Part shown: positions 1 to 5,983 of the stretch, piece by piece
How the letters are laid out: every line of letters begins with the position of its first letter
Position numbering within the stretch: the stretch's first letter is position 1
Assembly: GCA_937894775.1 (NCBI GenBank)
Contig: CALAXC010000159.1
Span: 1-8,229, forward strand
Direction of reading: 5' to 3'
DNA: 8,229 nucleotides
Source: an uncultured Clostridia bacterium
Lineage (GTDB): Bacteria > Bacillota > Clostridia > Oscillospirales > CAG-272
Program-made: the position numbers and the translations under genes
Notes under the pieces: model-generated
Seen by the model: only the letters and a program-made list of their open reading frames with translations
Told to the model about the DNA's origin: nothing
The model's database searches: none

Positions 1-309
1 GAAATAGCCATATATCCAAGAATAATAGTAAGCAAAGAAATATACGATTTATCAGATGGGTTATGTATAATCTGTGAAGACGGATGTGCGATGGTTAATC
101 ATTATATCTATGAATCAAATTTTGACTATGTGAATTTTAAACACAGTTTATTAGAAATGTTCAAAGAAAATGAAAACAACAAAAAAGTAAAACAAAAAAT
201 ATTGTGGATGATAAATAATTTTAACAGATACAACGAATGGAAAAAGTCAGTTGGATATACATCATTCGCTTTCATTGAAGATTCAGACATTGAAAAACTA
301 TACAAATAA
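1..309 (+). CDS. C-terminal part of an uncharacterised protein (5' truncated)
   Basis: The reading frame is open from the first base to a TAA at 307-309, giving 102 residues of a gene that starts outside the window. The visible part begins EIAIYPRIIVSKEIYDL and ends with a charged helix-rich tail containing KQKILWMINNFNRYN. The run 'YPRIIVS' followed by a 'W..N.N' segment reminds me of large uncharacterised bacterial proteins with a nucleotide-cyclase-like fold, but this is recollection of style, not a proven match. An internal ATG at 91 has no good ribosome site, so it is unlikely to be the true start. The gene is very AT-rich (Lys, Asn, Ile, Tyr codons) compared with the next gene, which suggests a different origin. 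No terminator hairpin is evident after the stop. Confidence 0.6.
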   Translation, partial: EIAIYPRIIVSKEIYDLSDGLCIICEDGCAMVNHYIYESNFDYVNFKHSLLEMFKENENNKKVKQKILWMINNFNRYNEWKKSVGYTSFAFIEDSDIEKLYK

Positions 310-432
310 TTCATTGTGTCCGAATGATTCAATTCGCACTTGGGCTACTTCACTTCGGAGACTTTAAGAGTGATTAATGGTCATACGAAAGGAATTTTGC
401 ATGGCGTTAAGATTCGAGCAAAAAGTCAAAAT
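310..432. other. Gene-free junction with abrupt composition change
   Basis: No gene is supported here. Base composition switches from AT-rich on the left to GC-richer, codon-structured sequence at about 430-470. The only structure seen is a 6-bp inverted repeat, TCCGAA at 319-324 and TTCGGA at 354-359, too widely spaced to be a convincing terminator. An AAAGGA at 388-393 sits at good spacing before an ATG at 401, but that frame reads 32 codons into the next gene out of frame and stops at 497-499. It may be a leftover of a previous neighbour. No promoter for the following gene is obvious. Confidence 0.45.
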
Positions 433-1578
433 ATGGAAAGAAAAATATATACCGTGCTGTGCGGCGCGGATAGGCTTGACGAGGCGCAGGAGCTTTTAAG
501 GGGCAGAAGATGCGGGCTTATGACCTCGGCGTCGGGCGTTGACAAGCGCGGCGTTCCTACCTACGTAAAGCTTGCGGAAAAATATAATCTTACCGTTTTG
601 TTTGCCCCCGAGCACGGAATACACTCCGTGCATCAGGCGGGCGGCTGGGGCGGCACGCAGATAGACTCGGAAACGGGCTGTCCCGTTTACGATATCGGAG
701 GAGGGAAGAATCCCGAAATAGATAAAGCTCTCTCTCTTTGTGATATCGTAATATACGATATTGCCGACGTAGGCGCAAGATTTTATACCTATATCTATAG
801 CCTTACACATATTATGACCGAGTGCGCCGCGCGAGGTATTCCCGTGCTGGTGCTCGACCGCCCCAACCCCATAAGCGGAAGTCTTGCTGCCATCGAGGGC
901 GCGGTGCTTGACGAGAGCAGATTTTCAAGTTTTATAGGCAAATACGCCCTGCCCGTGCGCTATTCTATGACGGTTGGCGAGTTCGCAAGGTATATAAACG
1001 ATAAAAAGCAGATCGGCTGTGACCTTCACGTGCTTCGCGTAAGCGGCTGGGAGAGGGAAGCGTACGCCGATATGACGGACCTTCCGTGGTACAATCCTTC
1101 TCCCAATATTCCGACGGTGGATTGCGCGGTTAATTATATAGGCACTTGTATTTTTGAGTCCACCAATATCTCGGAGGGGCGGGGAACTACGCGCCCGTTT
1201 GACATAGTCGGAGCGCCGTTCGTGGACTCCCGACGCCTCGCGGAGCATATGAACTCTCGCGGACTTGACGGCGTGTTCTTCAGCCGCGCGTATTTTACCC
1301 CTACGTTCAGCAAGCACGCGGGCAAGGTATGTGAGGGCGTGCAGATAAATATAACGGACAGAAGAGTCTACAGCCCTCACAAGTGCGGTCTGCACCTGCT
1401 TGCCGCTATGCGCAAGTATCCCGAGTTCACTTGGGACGAGTGGGGAATATGCGAGCGATACGGCAGGGATACGCTGACCGCCAACGACGGATTTGACGTT
1501 GACTCGGTCGTGCGCGGCGAAGCAGAGGATATCGAGCGTTTCAAAAACGATATTCGCGAATATCTTATGTATCAATGA
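433..1578 (+). CDS. namZ: NamZ-type exo-beta-N-acetylmuramidase (DUF1343, GH171)
   Basis: The 381-residue product carries the DUF1343/NamZ signature along its whole length: GLMTSASGVDKRG (28-40), the FAPEHG motif with Glu60, YDIADVGARFYTY (108-120), LDRPNP (141-146), then SPNIPT, ESTNISEGRGTTRPF and YFTPTFSKHAG. Characterised NamZ enzymes remove terminal N-acetylmuramic acid from the non-reducing end of peptidoglycan fragments, a cell-wall recycling step; the PEHG glutamate lies in the family's proposed active site. I chose ATG 433 because family similarity begins directly after it (LLRGRRCGLMTS). The frame stays open back to a TTG at 340, but those residues do not resemble the family. ATG 433 has no clear Shine-Dalgarno, and there is no signal peptide, unlike the secreted Bacillus enzyme, so it is probably cytoplasmic or its start region was altered by a rearrangement. 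Family assignment is firm; exact start is less so. Confidence 0.9.
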   Translation: MERKIYTVLCGADRLDEAQELLRGRRCGLMTSASGVDKRGVPTYVKLAEKYNLTVLFAPEHGIHSVHQAGGWGGTQIDSETGCPVYDIGGGKNPEIDKALSLCDIVIYDIADVGARFYTYIYSLTHIMTECAARGIPVLVLDRPNPISGSLAAIEGAVLDESRFSSFIGKYALPVRYSMTVGEFARYINDKKQIGCDLHVLRVSGWEREAYADMTDLPWYNPSPNIPTVDCAVNYIGTCIFESTNISEGRGTTRPFDIVGAPFVDSRRLAEHMNSRGLDGVFFSRAYFTPTFSKHAGKVCEGVQINITDRRVYSPHKCGLHLLAAMRKYPEFTWDEWGICERYGRDTLTANDGFDVDSVVRGEAEDIERFKNDIREYLMYQ

Positions 1579-1651
1579 TATAATATGTGAGAAATTGAAG
1601 TTTTTTGTCGAAAAAAATCAAAAATTTTTCGAAATATCTTTGATTTATATA

Positions 1652-1680
1652 TTGACAAGAGCATTGATTTTGATTATATT
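1652..1680 (+). promoter_or_regulatory. Sigma-A type promoter for rubredoxin
   Basis: TTGACA at 1652-1657 and TATATT at 1675-1680 are separated by exactly 17 bp in an AT-rich stretch. Transcription would start near 1687, giving an untranslated leader of about 75 nt before the rubredoxin gene. This suggests the rubredoxin is transcribed independently of namZ. Confidence 0.75.
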
Positions 1681-1763
1681 ATTAGTGAACGATTTTCAGC
1701 GAGGTCGCAACACTCTTTTGCGCCCCGAAATCAGATATTATTTTTATATTTCCGGAGGAAAAA

Positions 1764-1958
1764 ATGGTTATTCACGTATGTAATCTTTGTGGCTACGAGT
1801 ACAAGGCATCCGAGGGATGCCCCGATAGCGGAATCGATCCCAACACCGAGTTTGAGGATCTTCCCGAGGATTGGGTATGCCCCCTTTGCGGCGCAGGCAA
1901 GGAAGAGTTCGAAGAGACTCAGGTTCCCGACGACGATAAGGACGGAGAGGATTATTAA
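1764..1958 (+). CDS. Rubredoxin
   Basis: This 64-residue acidic protein has both iron-binding knuckles of rubredoxin: CNLCGY near the N-terminus (Cys6, Cys9) and CPLCGA near residue 39, with the conserved aromatic and acidic context DLPEDWVCPLCG between them. Four cysteines bind a single Fe atom in a cytoplasmic one-electron carrier; in anaerobes it usually feeds rubrerythrin, superoxide reductase or flavodiiron proteins that remove oxygen and peroxide. The ribosome site GGAGG (1754-1758) is well placed before ATG 1764. The length is slightly above the usual 52-54 residues because of a short Asp/Glu-rich tail (DDDKDGEDY). No partner gene is adjacent, so the specific redox partner cannot be told from this window. 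Confidence 0.95.
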   Translation: MVIHVCNLCGYEYKASEGCPDSGIDPNTEFEDLPEDWVCPLCGAGKEEFEETQVPDDDKDGEDY

Positions 1959-1973
1959 TAGAGGTAAACACTA

Positions 1974-2010
1974 AAGCCTCGGCAAGAAAATCTTGCCGAG
2001 GCTTCGTTTA
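1974..2010. terminator. Strong hairpin between convergent rubredoxin and retron genes
   Basis: A perfect 13-bp stem (1974-1986 pairing with 1992-2004) closes a 5-nt loop. It lies 15 nt after the rubredoxin stop and about 50 nt past the end of the convergent reverse-transcriptase gene. The T tract is short and interrupted on both strands, so it is a bidirectional terminator of moderate quality judged by sequence alone. Confidence 0.7.
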
Positions 2011-2054
2011 ATGTAAATCCCAATAATGTCCGTTCACAAGTTTGTGTTGCAAGC

Positions 2055-2960
2055 TTATAGGCTTTTTAAAAATTCTTTATACTGCAAAAATTCTTTATCG
2101 TTTGGAATAGTTTGCAGCACGAAGGCAATGCGACCTCTTAATGAGTTAAGATAAAAATGCTTGTCGGCTACGTTCAATTTTTCCAAATGCCCGTCTATTC
2201 CATATTTTTTGATATAGTAGATCTCCTGTCTGATCCTACGTTTGTAATCTTTGGTCAACCCGATCTTCTCGTTCACGACGATACCCGTAACCGTTTGACG
2301 CTTCGTGCTTGGGATGATTGCGGTTTTTCTGTTTTTCAAAAACAAACCAAGCCGTCGCAATTCATTCTTAACGAGTAATATAATCGTTTTTTCGTCAAAA
2401 TCTCCCGAAAACGTCATATCATCGCAGTATCTCGTGTATGAAATATCATTTTTTGTGCAATAACTGCCGATCTTCTCATCAAAATCGTACATAATGATAT
2501 TCGTAATAGCGGGAGATGTCGGAGCCCCTTGCGGCAATGCTTCTCTATAATAGCAAAGCATCGTCAGCAATATGCGTATCTGCTCGGAATATTTTTCCTT
2601 GCAAAAAACGATGTCCTTGACCTTTGAATAAGTGATATGGTCGAAAAAACCGTCGATGTCCAGCTTCAATATTTTGGGCTTCCCAACGTGCGGAGCGGCG
2701 TTTCTTTGTACGCTGCTTCCCGATGCGTAAGCGGTAGAGTAACGGGAGATCGGATAATGTGCCAAAATATTGTCGGCTATCGCTCTTTGCACTCTTTTTA
2801 AGACAAGATCGGGAACGGAGAGCTTGCGTTTGCTTCCGTCGCGCTTGGGAATAAACGCAGTATGATAGTGCTTATCCAAATTATTGCTCAAAGCGTATAA
2901 GGTTTTAGCGGAAAAGCCCGTGGCTTGCTCAAGGCTCTCAAGCGTAGTATAAACCTTCAT
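2055..2960 (-). CDS. Retron reverse transcriptase
   Basis: The 301-residue protein contains the retron-type RT motif series in order: NAAPH (87-91, retron NAxxH region), LDIDGFF (100-106, first catalytic Asp101 and the paired Phe), LPQGAPTSP (142-150), YCDD (178-181, catalytic Asp180/181), a Lys-Thr motif near 212, QTVTGIVVN (222-230, the VTG motif of retron RTs) and LRGRIAF (274-280). Retron RTs prime from the 2'-OH of a guanosine in their own RNA and make branched msDNA. The start at 2960 is set by AAGGAG at 2972-2967 with 6-nt spacing; the frame is open further upstream to 3032, but that part lies inside the msd region. The a2 end of the ncRNA lies 21 nt upstream, so RNA and RT come from one transcript. 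The protein is a compact single-domain RT with no fused effector. Confidence 0.95.
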   Translation of the reverse strand: MKVYTTLESLEQATGFSAKTLYALSNNLDKHYHTAFIPKRDGSKRKLSVPDLVLKRVQRAIADNILAHYPISRYSTAYASGSSVQRNAAPHVGKPKILKLDIDGFFDHITYSKVKDIVFCKEKYSEQIRILLTMLCYYREALPQGAPTSPAITNIIMYDFDEKIGSYCTKNDISYTRYCDDMTFSGDFDEKTIILLVKNELRRLGLFLKNRKTAIIPSTKRQTVTGIVVNEKIGLTKDYKRRIRQEIYYIKKYGIDGHLEKLNVADKHFYLNSLRGRIAFVLQTIPNDKEFLQYKEFLKSL

Positions 2961-2981
2961 AAAGCTCTCCTTTCCCGAATG

Positions 2982-2994
2982 TTTCAGAACAACA
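2982..2994 (-). repeat. Retron a2 inverted repeat
   Basis: This 13-bp arm is perfectly complementary to the a1 arm at 3217-3229 and ends 21 bp before the RT start codon. It marks the 3' end of the functional retron RNA. Confidence 0.85.
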
Positions 2995-3216
2995 CCGGTT
3001 TGTATGGCGAACGCGCAGGCGTAGTATAACAAGGCGTAGTTTACGAAGCCTTGTGGTGTGCTACGTCGAGCATTTCGTCTGAGCGGAGCAAGGCGTTAAG
3101 CAAAATCCTTTCCGAAGGCGTGCCGAGGAAATGATTTTGTAGGCTTGCGCAGAGAATACGGTAGATAATTGTGAAAAGATGGCGACTCGCCACCCCTTTC
3201 GAAAAACGAAATACAC

Positions 3217-3229
3217 TGTTGTTCTGAAA
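3217..3229 (-). repeat. Retron a1 inverted repeat
   Basis: This 13-bp arm is the exact complement of a2 at 2982-2994. It lies at the predicted transcription start, four bases after the -10 box, so the transcript would begin within or immediately before a1, as expected for a retron. Confidence 0.85.
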
Positions 3230-3232
3230 TTT

Positions 3233-3261
3233 ATTATACCACAATGCTTTGCGCTTTTCAA
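3233..3261 (-). promoter_or_regulatory. Retron promoter
   Basis: On the minus strand TTGAAA (3261-3256) and a perfect TATAAT (3238-3233) are 17 bp apart. The predicted start coincides with the a1 repeat. A promoter of this quality suggests constitutive expression of the retron RNA and RT. Confidence 0.85.
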
Positions 3262-3314
3262 CAAATTTCGTGCATAATTATCACTTCGCCGCATATAATT
3301 ACCGCCTTTTTCGC

Positions 3315-3350
3315 CAAGGCGAAGCCTTGTATAGCGTTACGTTGAGCACT
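3315..3350. repeat. Degenerate copy of an msd segment outside the retron
   Basis: This stretch resembles 3030-3074 inside the msd. Both begin CAAGGCG, share GAAGCCTTGT exactly, and continue with TACGT and GAGCA blocks in the same order (13 of the 20 bases after the shared decamer agree). The outer copy lacks the 8-nt loop segment, so its CAAGGC/GCCTTG arms close a 3-nt loop. It lies upstream of the retron promoter and would not be part of the retron transcript. Confidence 0.5.
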
Positions 3351-3433
3351 TGATGATATATCCGAGCCGGATTTTTGATTTTTAGTACCGATAATCTTAA
3401 ACCAATGGTTGATGAAAACTTTCCCAAGCCTAA

Positions 3434-3462
3434 TTGACAATCAACCGAAAATATGCTATACT
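3434..3462 (+). promoter_or_regulatory. Promoter P1 of the first ATPase unit
   Basis: TTGACA (3434-3439) and TATACT (3457-3462) have a 17-bp spacer, with TGC immediately before the -10 box, an extended -10. Transcription should begin near 3469, producing a leader of about 325 nt before the ATPase gene. The promoter is strong by sequence, which fits control by attenuation rather than by initiation. Confidence 0.85.
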
Positions 3463-3497
3463 ATTAGCGTAATCAAATTACAAATTCAGCCAAAGGA

Positions 3498-3548
3498 GGC
3501 GATTATTATGATGAACACTTATATTTATCGGATGTCATATGTATCGCC
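3498..3548 (+). promoter_or_regulatory. Leader 1 hairpin pairing the ribosome site with Val-Ser-Pro codons
   Basis: GGCGAT at 3498-3503 pairs perfectly with ATCGCC at 3543-3548, then after one bulged U (3542) three more pairs form (3504-3506 with 3539-3541, one of them U-G). The 5' arm includes the last two G of the leader's GGAGG. The 32-nt loop holds the start codon and the antiterminator arm. The same hairpin, with compensatory changes, occurs at 5930-5983. Confidence 0.6.
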
Positions 3549-3561
3549 TGCGGTATGCTGA
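3508..3561 (+). CDS. Leader peptide 1, 17 residues
   Basis: The ORF encodes MMNTYIYRMSYVSPAVC and is preceded by AAAGGAGG (3492-3499) at ideal 8-nt spacing. It lies about 40 nt after the predicted transcription start and ends before two intrinsic terminators, the classical place of an attenuator leader peptide. A second leader of 18 residues in the paralogous unit shares position, ribosome site and the C-terminal pattern VSPxA. Codons 7-10 overlap an RNA segment complementary to terminator 1. It is unlikely to act as a free protein; translation of it probably sets which RNA structure forms. The Val-Ser-Pro similarity may reflect the hairpin rather than the peptide. Confidence 0.65.
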   Translation: MMNTYIYRMSYVSPAVC

Positions 3562-3587
3562 ACGCAAGGTTTATATAGTTTTTGATG

Positions 3588-3613
3588 CACATCCGATCTC
3601 GGGTGTGTTTTTT
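3588..3613 (+). terminator. Attenuator terminator T1 of leader 1
   Basis: An 8-bp stem (3588-3595 with 3600-3607, one U-G pair) with a 4-nt loop is followed by six T at 3608-3613. It lies between promoter P1 and the ATPase gene, so it can end transcription prematurely. Its 5' arm is also perfectly complementary to leader ORF bases 3527-3535. Confidence 0.8.
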
Positions 3614-3655
3614 GTTTGCCTGAAATATCTTTCTTTGGCGAACGTATAGCTTTAT

Positions 3656-3682
3656 GCACCCGTAGGGGTGCTTTTTGTTTTT
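3656..3682 (+). terminator. Attenuator terminator T2 of leader 1
   Basis: GCACCC (3656-3661) pairs with GGGTGC (3666-3671) around a 4-nt loop and is followed by TTTTTGTTTTT (3672-3682). It is the second intrinsic terminator ahead of the same gene. Its 5' arm can alternatively pair with the 3' arm of T1. Confidence 0.8.
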
Positions 3683-3745
3683 CGTGGAAAGCCCTCGAAT
3701 ATGAGTCAAACGGAAAATTCAGCAAAACCGAAAGGAGAATTTTTT

Positions 3746-3835
3746 ATGATGACCGCTATTACAACACTTTTGAAAAATGAAAGAGGGGATGCCCATGAAG
3801 AGATTAAAAAACAAAATATTATCTATGGAGCCTAA
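3746..3835 (+). CDS. Small ORF overlapping the ATPase start (29 codons)
   Basis: The ORF begins at tandem ATG codons (3746, 3749) after AAAGGAGA (3731-3738) and encodes MMTAITTLLKNERGDAHEEI plus nine residues, ending in TAA at 3833-3835. It overlaps the ATPase start at 3795 by 41 nt in another frame. Its ribosome-site region repeats the pattern of leader 1 (AATTCAGC, AAAGGAG, ATGATGA), which suggests duplication of the leader start. Translation through it would open the ATPase start region, so translational coupling is likely. Whether the peptide has its own role cannot be told; it resembles nothing I recognise. Confidence 0.5.
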   Translation: MMTAITTLLKNERGDAHEEIKKQNIIYGA

Positions 3836-5609
3836 CACGACCACATACAAGGCTATGTATGAAGGCAGTATGACCATCGTTGATCCCGCGCATCCAACGA
3901 TGGAGCCTTATGTCGATTACAGTTCAACTTATTACAACGAAAGCATTGGATTCGATATATCTACCACGCACAAGTTGGCGCAGGATAAGCCAACGGTGGT
4001 GATCAGTATTCCTTGTGCCACACTTGGAATCGATATTCCCGACAAATCCACCGAGAGTGTAGAAGCCGACTTTTGCCTCCGCGCTTTCAAAAAATACATT
4101 GATGAGCTAAATGCTGAACTTTATAACCGCAGCCGACCCGATAACGAAAACGGCAAGTATTATCTGTGTGCGCCGGGTGGAGAGATCATAAAAAGAAACA
4201 CAGCGTATTTTGCACTGTGTCCGCAAAAGGATTATACAAACGGTTCGGGTTCAACCGTCTATCTGTTGAGTGACGGAATATCGCGCCCGCCGTTGATGTG
4301 TCTATGCATTCGCGTTCAAGTTCAGCTTCCCAAAAAGAAGATCAGAAAAACAGTGCAGATGCTTTGCCGTGATCTTCCCGATGCGGTTGACCGCTTTGTC
4401 TTGGATTTCGATATTGAGGGATTGAGAAAAGCAATCGAGCTTGCCCAAAAGCAATCGGTAATCAGAGAATGGCTAAAAAGTAGCGACTATTGCGCCTTTG
4501 TAGCAAACGGCAGCATCTTGCCACGCGCTAAAGGAACAGATCTGCCGATGCTCGATGCGATCCCGTTCAGATCCACGCCCGATGATGAAATTGAGATTTT
4601 CGGTGTTCGCGGAATGGGAATCAAAAAAGGCGTTACCGTCATTACGGGCGGAGGATATTCTGGAAAATCCACTCTGCTTGATGCGATATCCGCAGGAATC
4701 TACGATCACGCTATTGGTGACGGACGCGAGCTTTGTATTACCGATGAAAGTGCGGTAACCATATCCGCAGAGGATGGACGAAGCGTAAAGCACGTCAATA
4801 TCTCTCCGTTTATTAAATGGTTGCCGGGCGGTGACACAAGCGATTTCTCCACCGATCACGCCTCGGGTTCGACCTCGCAAGCGGCGAACATTATGGAGGC
4901 TGTAGACTGTAATGCCAAGCTGTTGCTTATTGACGAGGACAGAAGTGCCACCAACTTTATGATCCGTGACCGCATGATGAAGGAGTTGATTGAAAAAGAG
5001 CCAATTACGCCCTTTACAGACCGCGTGAACGAGCTGCACAAGACGCATAGTGTTTCCACTATCCTTGTTATCGGTGGTAGCGGTGAATATCTTTCTGTTG
5101 CCGATAAGATCTATATGATGGAGGATTATCTGATTCACGACGTAACCGAAAAGTCCAAAAACATCTGTAGTTCTTATAATGTGAGTACCGTATTGCCGTC
5201 GTCTGCAAATTGGCAACAATGCAGAGCACTTTATTCAGATGGTTTTTCGTCATATCCCGATGGTCGTGGAAGCGAAAGACTTGAAGTTTCGGATATGGGA
5301 TTTATCATTATCGGTGACGAAACAATAGACGTTCGCGGACTTCACGATATAGTTTCTCCACGTCAGCTTGATACGCTCGGATTTATGCTTCGCTATCTTG
5401 AAATAACAAACAACGATAAAAAAATAGATATTCAAGGAAAGATACACGATTTGTACACACGAATCTACAAGGAAGGAATAGATTTTCTTTACTCTCCATT
5501 TTTTACTACATGTGAGAGATTCCTTGACCTGCCTCGAAAGCAAGAGCTTATGGCGCTTATCAATCGTATGCGAAAAATCAATATGTTAAAGGAGAGTGAT
5601 TCGATATAA
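3795..5609 (+). CDS. Predicted ATPase of the ABC class (PF09818), copy 1
   Basis: The 604-residue protein matches the PF09818 ABC_ATPase class. An N-terminal region of about 265 residues precedes the nucleotide-binding core: Walker A GGGYSGKS (285-292, Lys291), GDGRELCITDESAVTISAEDG, ISPFIKWLP, the signature-like ASGSTSQAA (from 356, in the place of LSGGQ), Walker B LLLIDEDRSATNFMIRD (Asp380, Glu381), and TILVIGGSGEYLSVADKIYMMEDY. There are no membrane segments, so it should be cytoplasmic; the family's biochemical role is not established. Start 3795 is preferred over ATG 3777 because MKRLKNKI aligns with MQKLNEII of the paralogue and GAGGGG sits 6 nt upstream. It lies behind a two-terminator leader and is followed after 2 nt by an XRE regulator. 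Family membership is confident; function is unknown. Confidence 0.9.
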   Translation: MKRLKNKILSMEPNTTTYKAMYEGSMTIVDPAHPTMEPYVDYSSTYYNESIGFDISTTHKLAQDKPTVVISIPCATLGIDIPDKSTESVEADFCLRAFKKYIDELNAELYNRSRPDNENGKYYLCAPGGEIIKRNTAYFALCPQKDYTNGSGSTVYLLSDGISRPPLMCLCIRVQVQLPKKKIRKTVQMLCRDLPDAVDRFVLDFDIEGLRKAIELAQKQSVIREWLKSSDYCAFVANGSILPRAKGTDLPMLDAIPFRSTPDDEIEIFGVRGMGIKKGVTVITGGGYSGKSTLLDAISAGIYDHAIGDGRELCITDESAVTISAEDGRSVKHVNISPFIKWLPGGDTSDFSTDHASGSTSQAANIMEAVDCNAKLLLIDEDRSATNFMIRDRMMKELIEKEPITPFTDRVNELHKTHSVSTILVIGGSGEYLSVADKIYMMEDYLIHDVTEKSKNICSSYNVSTVLPSSANWQQCRALYSDGFSSYPDGRGSERLEVSDMGFIIIGDETIDVRGLHDIVSPRQLDTLGFMLRYLEITNNDKKIDIQGKIHDLYTRIYKEGIDFLYSPFFTTCERFLDLPRKQELMALINRMRKINMLKESDSI

Positions 5610-5611
5610 GT

Positions 5612-5845
5612 ATGCCGACTTATCATATAACGATTGCGGAAAAAATCAAGGCATACCGCAACGAAAACAATCTCTCGCTAAAAGAATTCGGCGAGCTGAT
5701 AGGCGTATCTCCGCAGGCGGTATATAAGTGGGAGCAGAATGCCTGCTATCCCGATATTATTTTCTTGCCACATCTTGCGAGGATACTGGGATGCAAAACT
5801 GATGATTTCTTCGATATGCCTTGCCAAAATTTAACCAACAGTTGA
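5612..5845 (+). CDS. XRE/Cro-type helix-turn-helix regulator
   Basis: The 77-residue protein is a single HTH_3 domain: IAEKIKAYRNENNLSLKEFGELIGVSPQAVYKWEQ, with the turn and recognition helix at about residues 28-43, followed by PDIIFLPHLARILGCKTDDFF, the typical fourth-fifth helix. There is no sensor domain. It begins 2 nt after the ATPase stop; the nearest good ribosome site, AAAGGAG (5588-5594), is 17 nt from the ATG, so expression probably depends on coupling to the ATPase. Such small DNA-binding proteins often control their own operon or a neighbour. Its stop lies 21 bp before the second unit's -35 box, making the second promoter a candidate target, but no operator can be assigned from sequence. 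Confidence 0.9.
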   Translation: MPTYHITIAEKIKAYRNENNLSLKEFGELIGVSPQAVYKWEQNACYPDIIFLPHLARILGCKTDDFFDMPCQNLTNS

Positions 5846-5866
5846 TAAAAATCTTCTTATTGCTGA

Positions 5867-5895
5867 TTGACATTTAATAAAAAATGTGATATTCT
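5867..5895 (+). promoter_or_regulatory. Promoter P2 of the second ATPase unit
   Basis: TTGACA (5867-5872) and TATTCT (5890-5895) are 17 bp apart, with TGA directly before the -10 box (extended -10), the same architecture as P1. Start is expected near 5902. No terminator separates the XRE gene from this promoter, so readthrough from unit 1 is possible. Confidence 0.85.
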
Positions 5896-5929
5896 AATAT
5901 CGTAGTTAATACAAATTCATGCCAAAGGA

Positions 5930-5983
5930 GGCGACCATTATGAAAACTGCAATTGAATACATTGTCGGATGCCATGTGTCGCC
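5930..5983 (+). promoter_or_regulatory. Leader 2 hairpin, covarying with leader 1
   Basis: GGCGAC (5930-5935) pairs with GTCGCC (5978-5983); after a single bulged U (5977), CAT (5936-5938) pairs with ATG (5974-5976). This is the leader 1 hairpin with the same bulge; a U-A pair became C-G and a U-G pair became C-G. The 5' arm overlaps the end of GGAGG (5927-5931), so the fold would compete with ribosome loading on the leader ORF. Confidence 0.6.

Larger units (their letters stand above)
2982..3229 (-). ncRNA. Retron msr-msd RNA
   Basis: The RNA lies directly upstream of the RT on the same strand. Its ends are a perfect 13-bp inverted repeat: a1 at 3217-3229 and a2 at 2982-2994, the hallmark that brings the priming guanosine next to the template. 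Just after a1, the first G (3216 on the minus strand) is the best candidate branch nucleotide. The msr part shows two short hairpins typical of retrons: TTTCG/CGAAA with a T-rich loop, then TGGCG/CGCCA with loop AGT. The msd part contains a long hairpin built from CAAAATC and TTTCC arms (one mismatch) and a second one with CAAGGC/GCCTTG plus an outer CGTAG/CTACG. The exact msr/msd boundary and the msDNA length cannot be read from sequence alone. Confidence 0.85.

Noticed and set aside
340..432. Upstream in-frame extension of NamZ from a TTG codon
   Set aside because: No ribosome site is suitably placed and the residues do not resemble the family N-terminus, which begins at ATG 433.
925..1575. 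Long minus-strand ORF of 216 codons opposite namZ
   Set aside because: It is antisense to a strongly conserved enzyme, has no ribosome site and encodes an Arg/Ala/Val-rich sequence without recognisable motifs; a shadow of GC-rich codons.
1609..1631. Possible terminator after namZ (CGAAAAA/TTTTTCG arms)
   Set aside because: The stem is nearly all A-T with no proper loop or following T tract, so it is likely an AT-rich coincidence.
3041..3294. Two minus-strand ORFs over the retron RNA region as possible retron effectors
   Set aside because: They overlap the msr-msd and its promoter, have no ribosome sites and show no domain features; RNA structure explains the region.
3360..3383. Short ATCCG/CGGAT hairpin followed by T-rich sequence
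   Set aside because: The stem is only 5 bp and no plus-strand gene or promoter lies upstream for it to terminate.
4473..5219. Minus-strand ORF of 248 codons inside the first ATPase
   Set aside because: It runs opposite the conserved Walker A to Walker B core of the ATPase and has no initiation signals.
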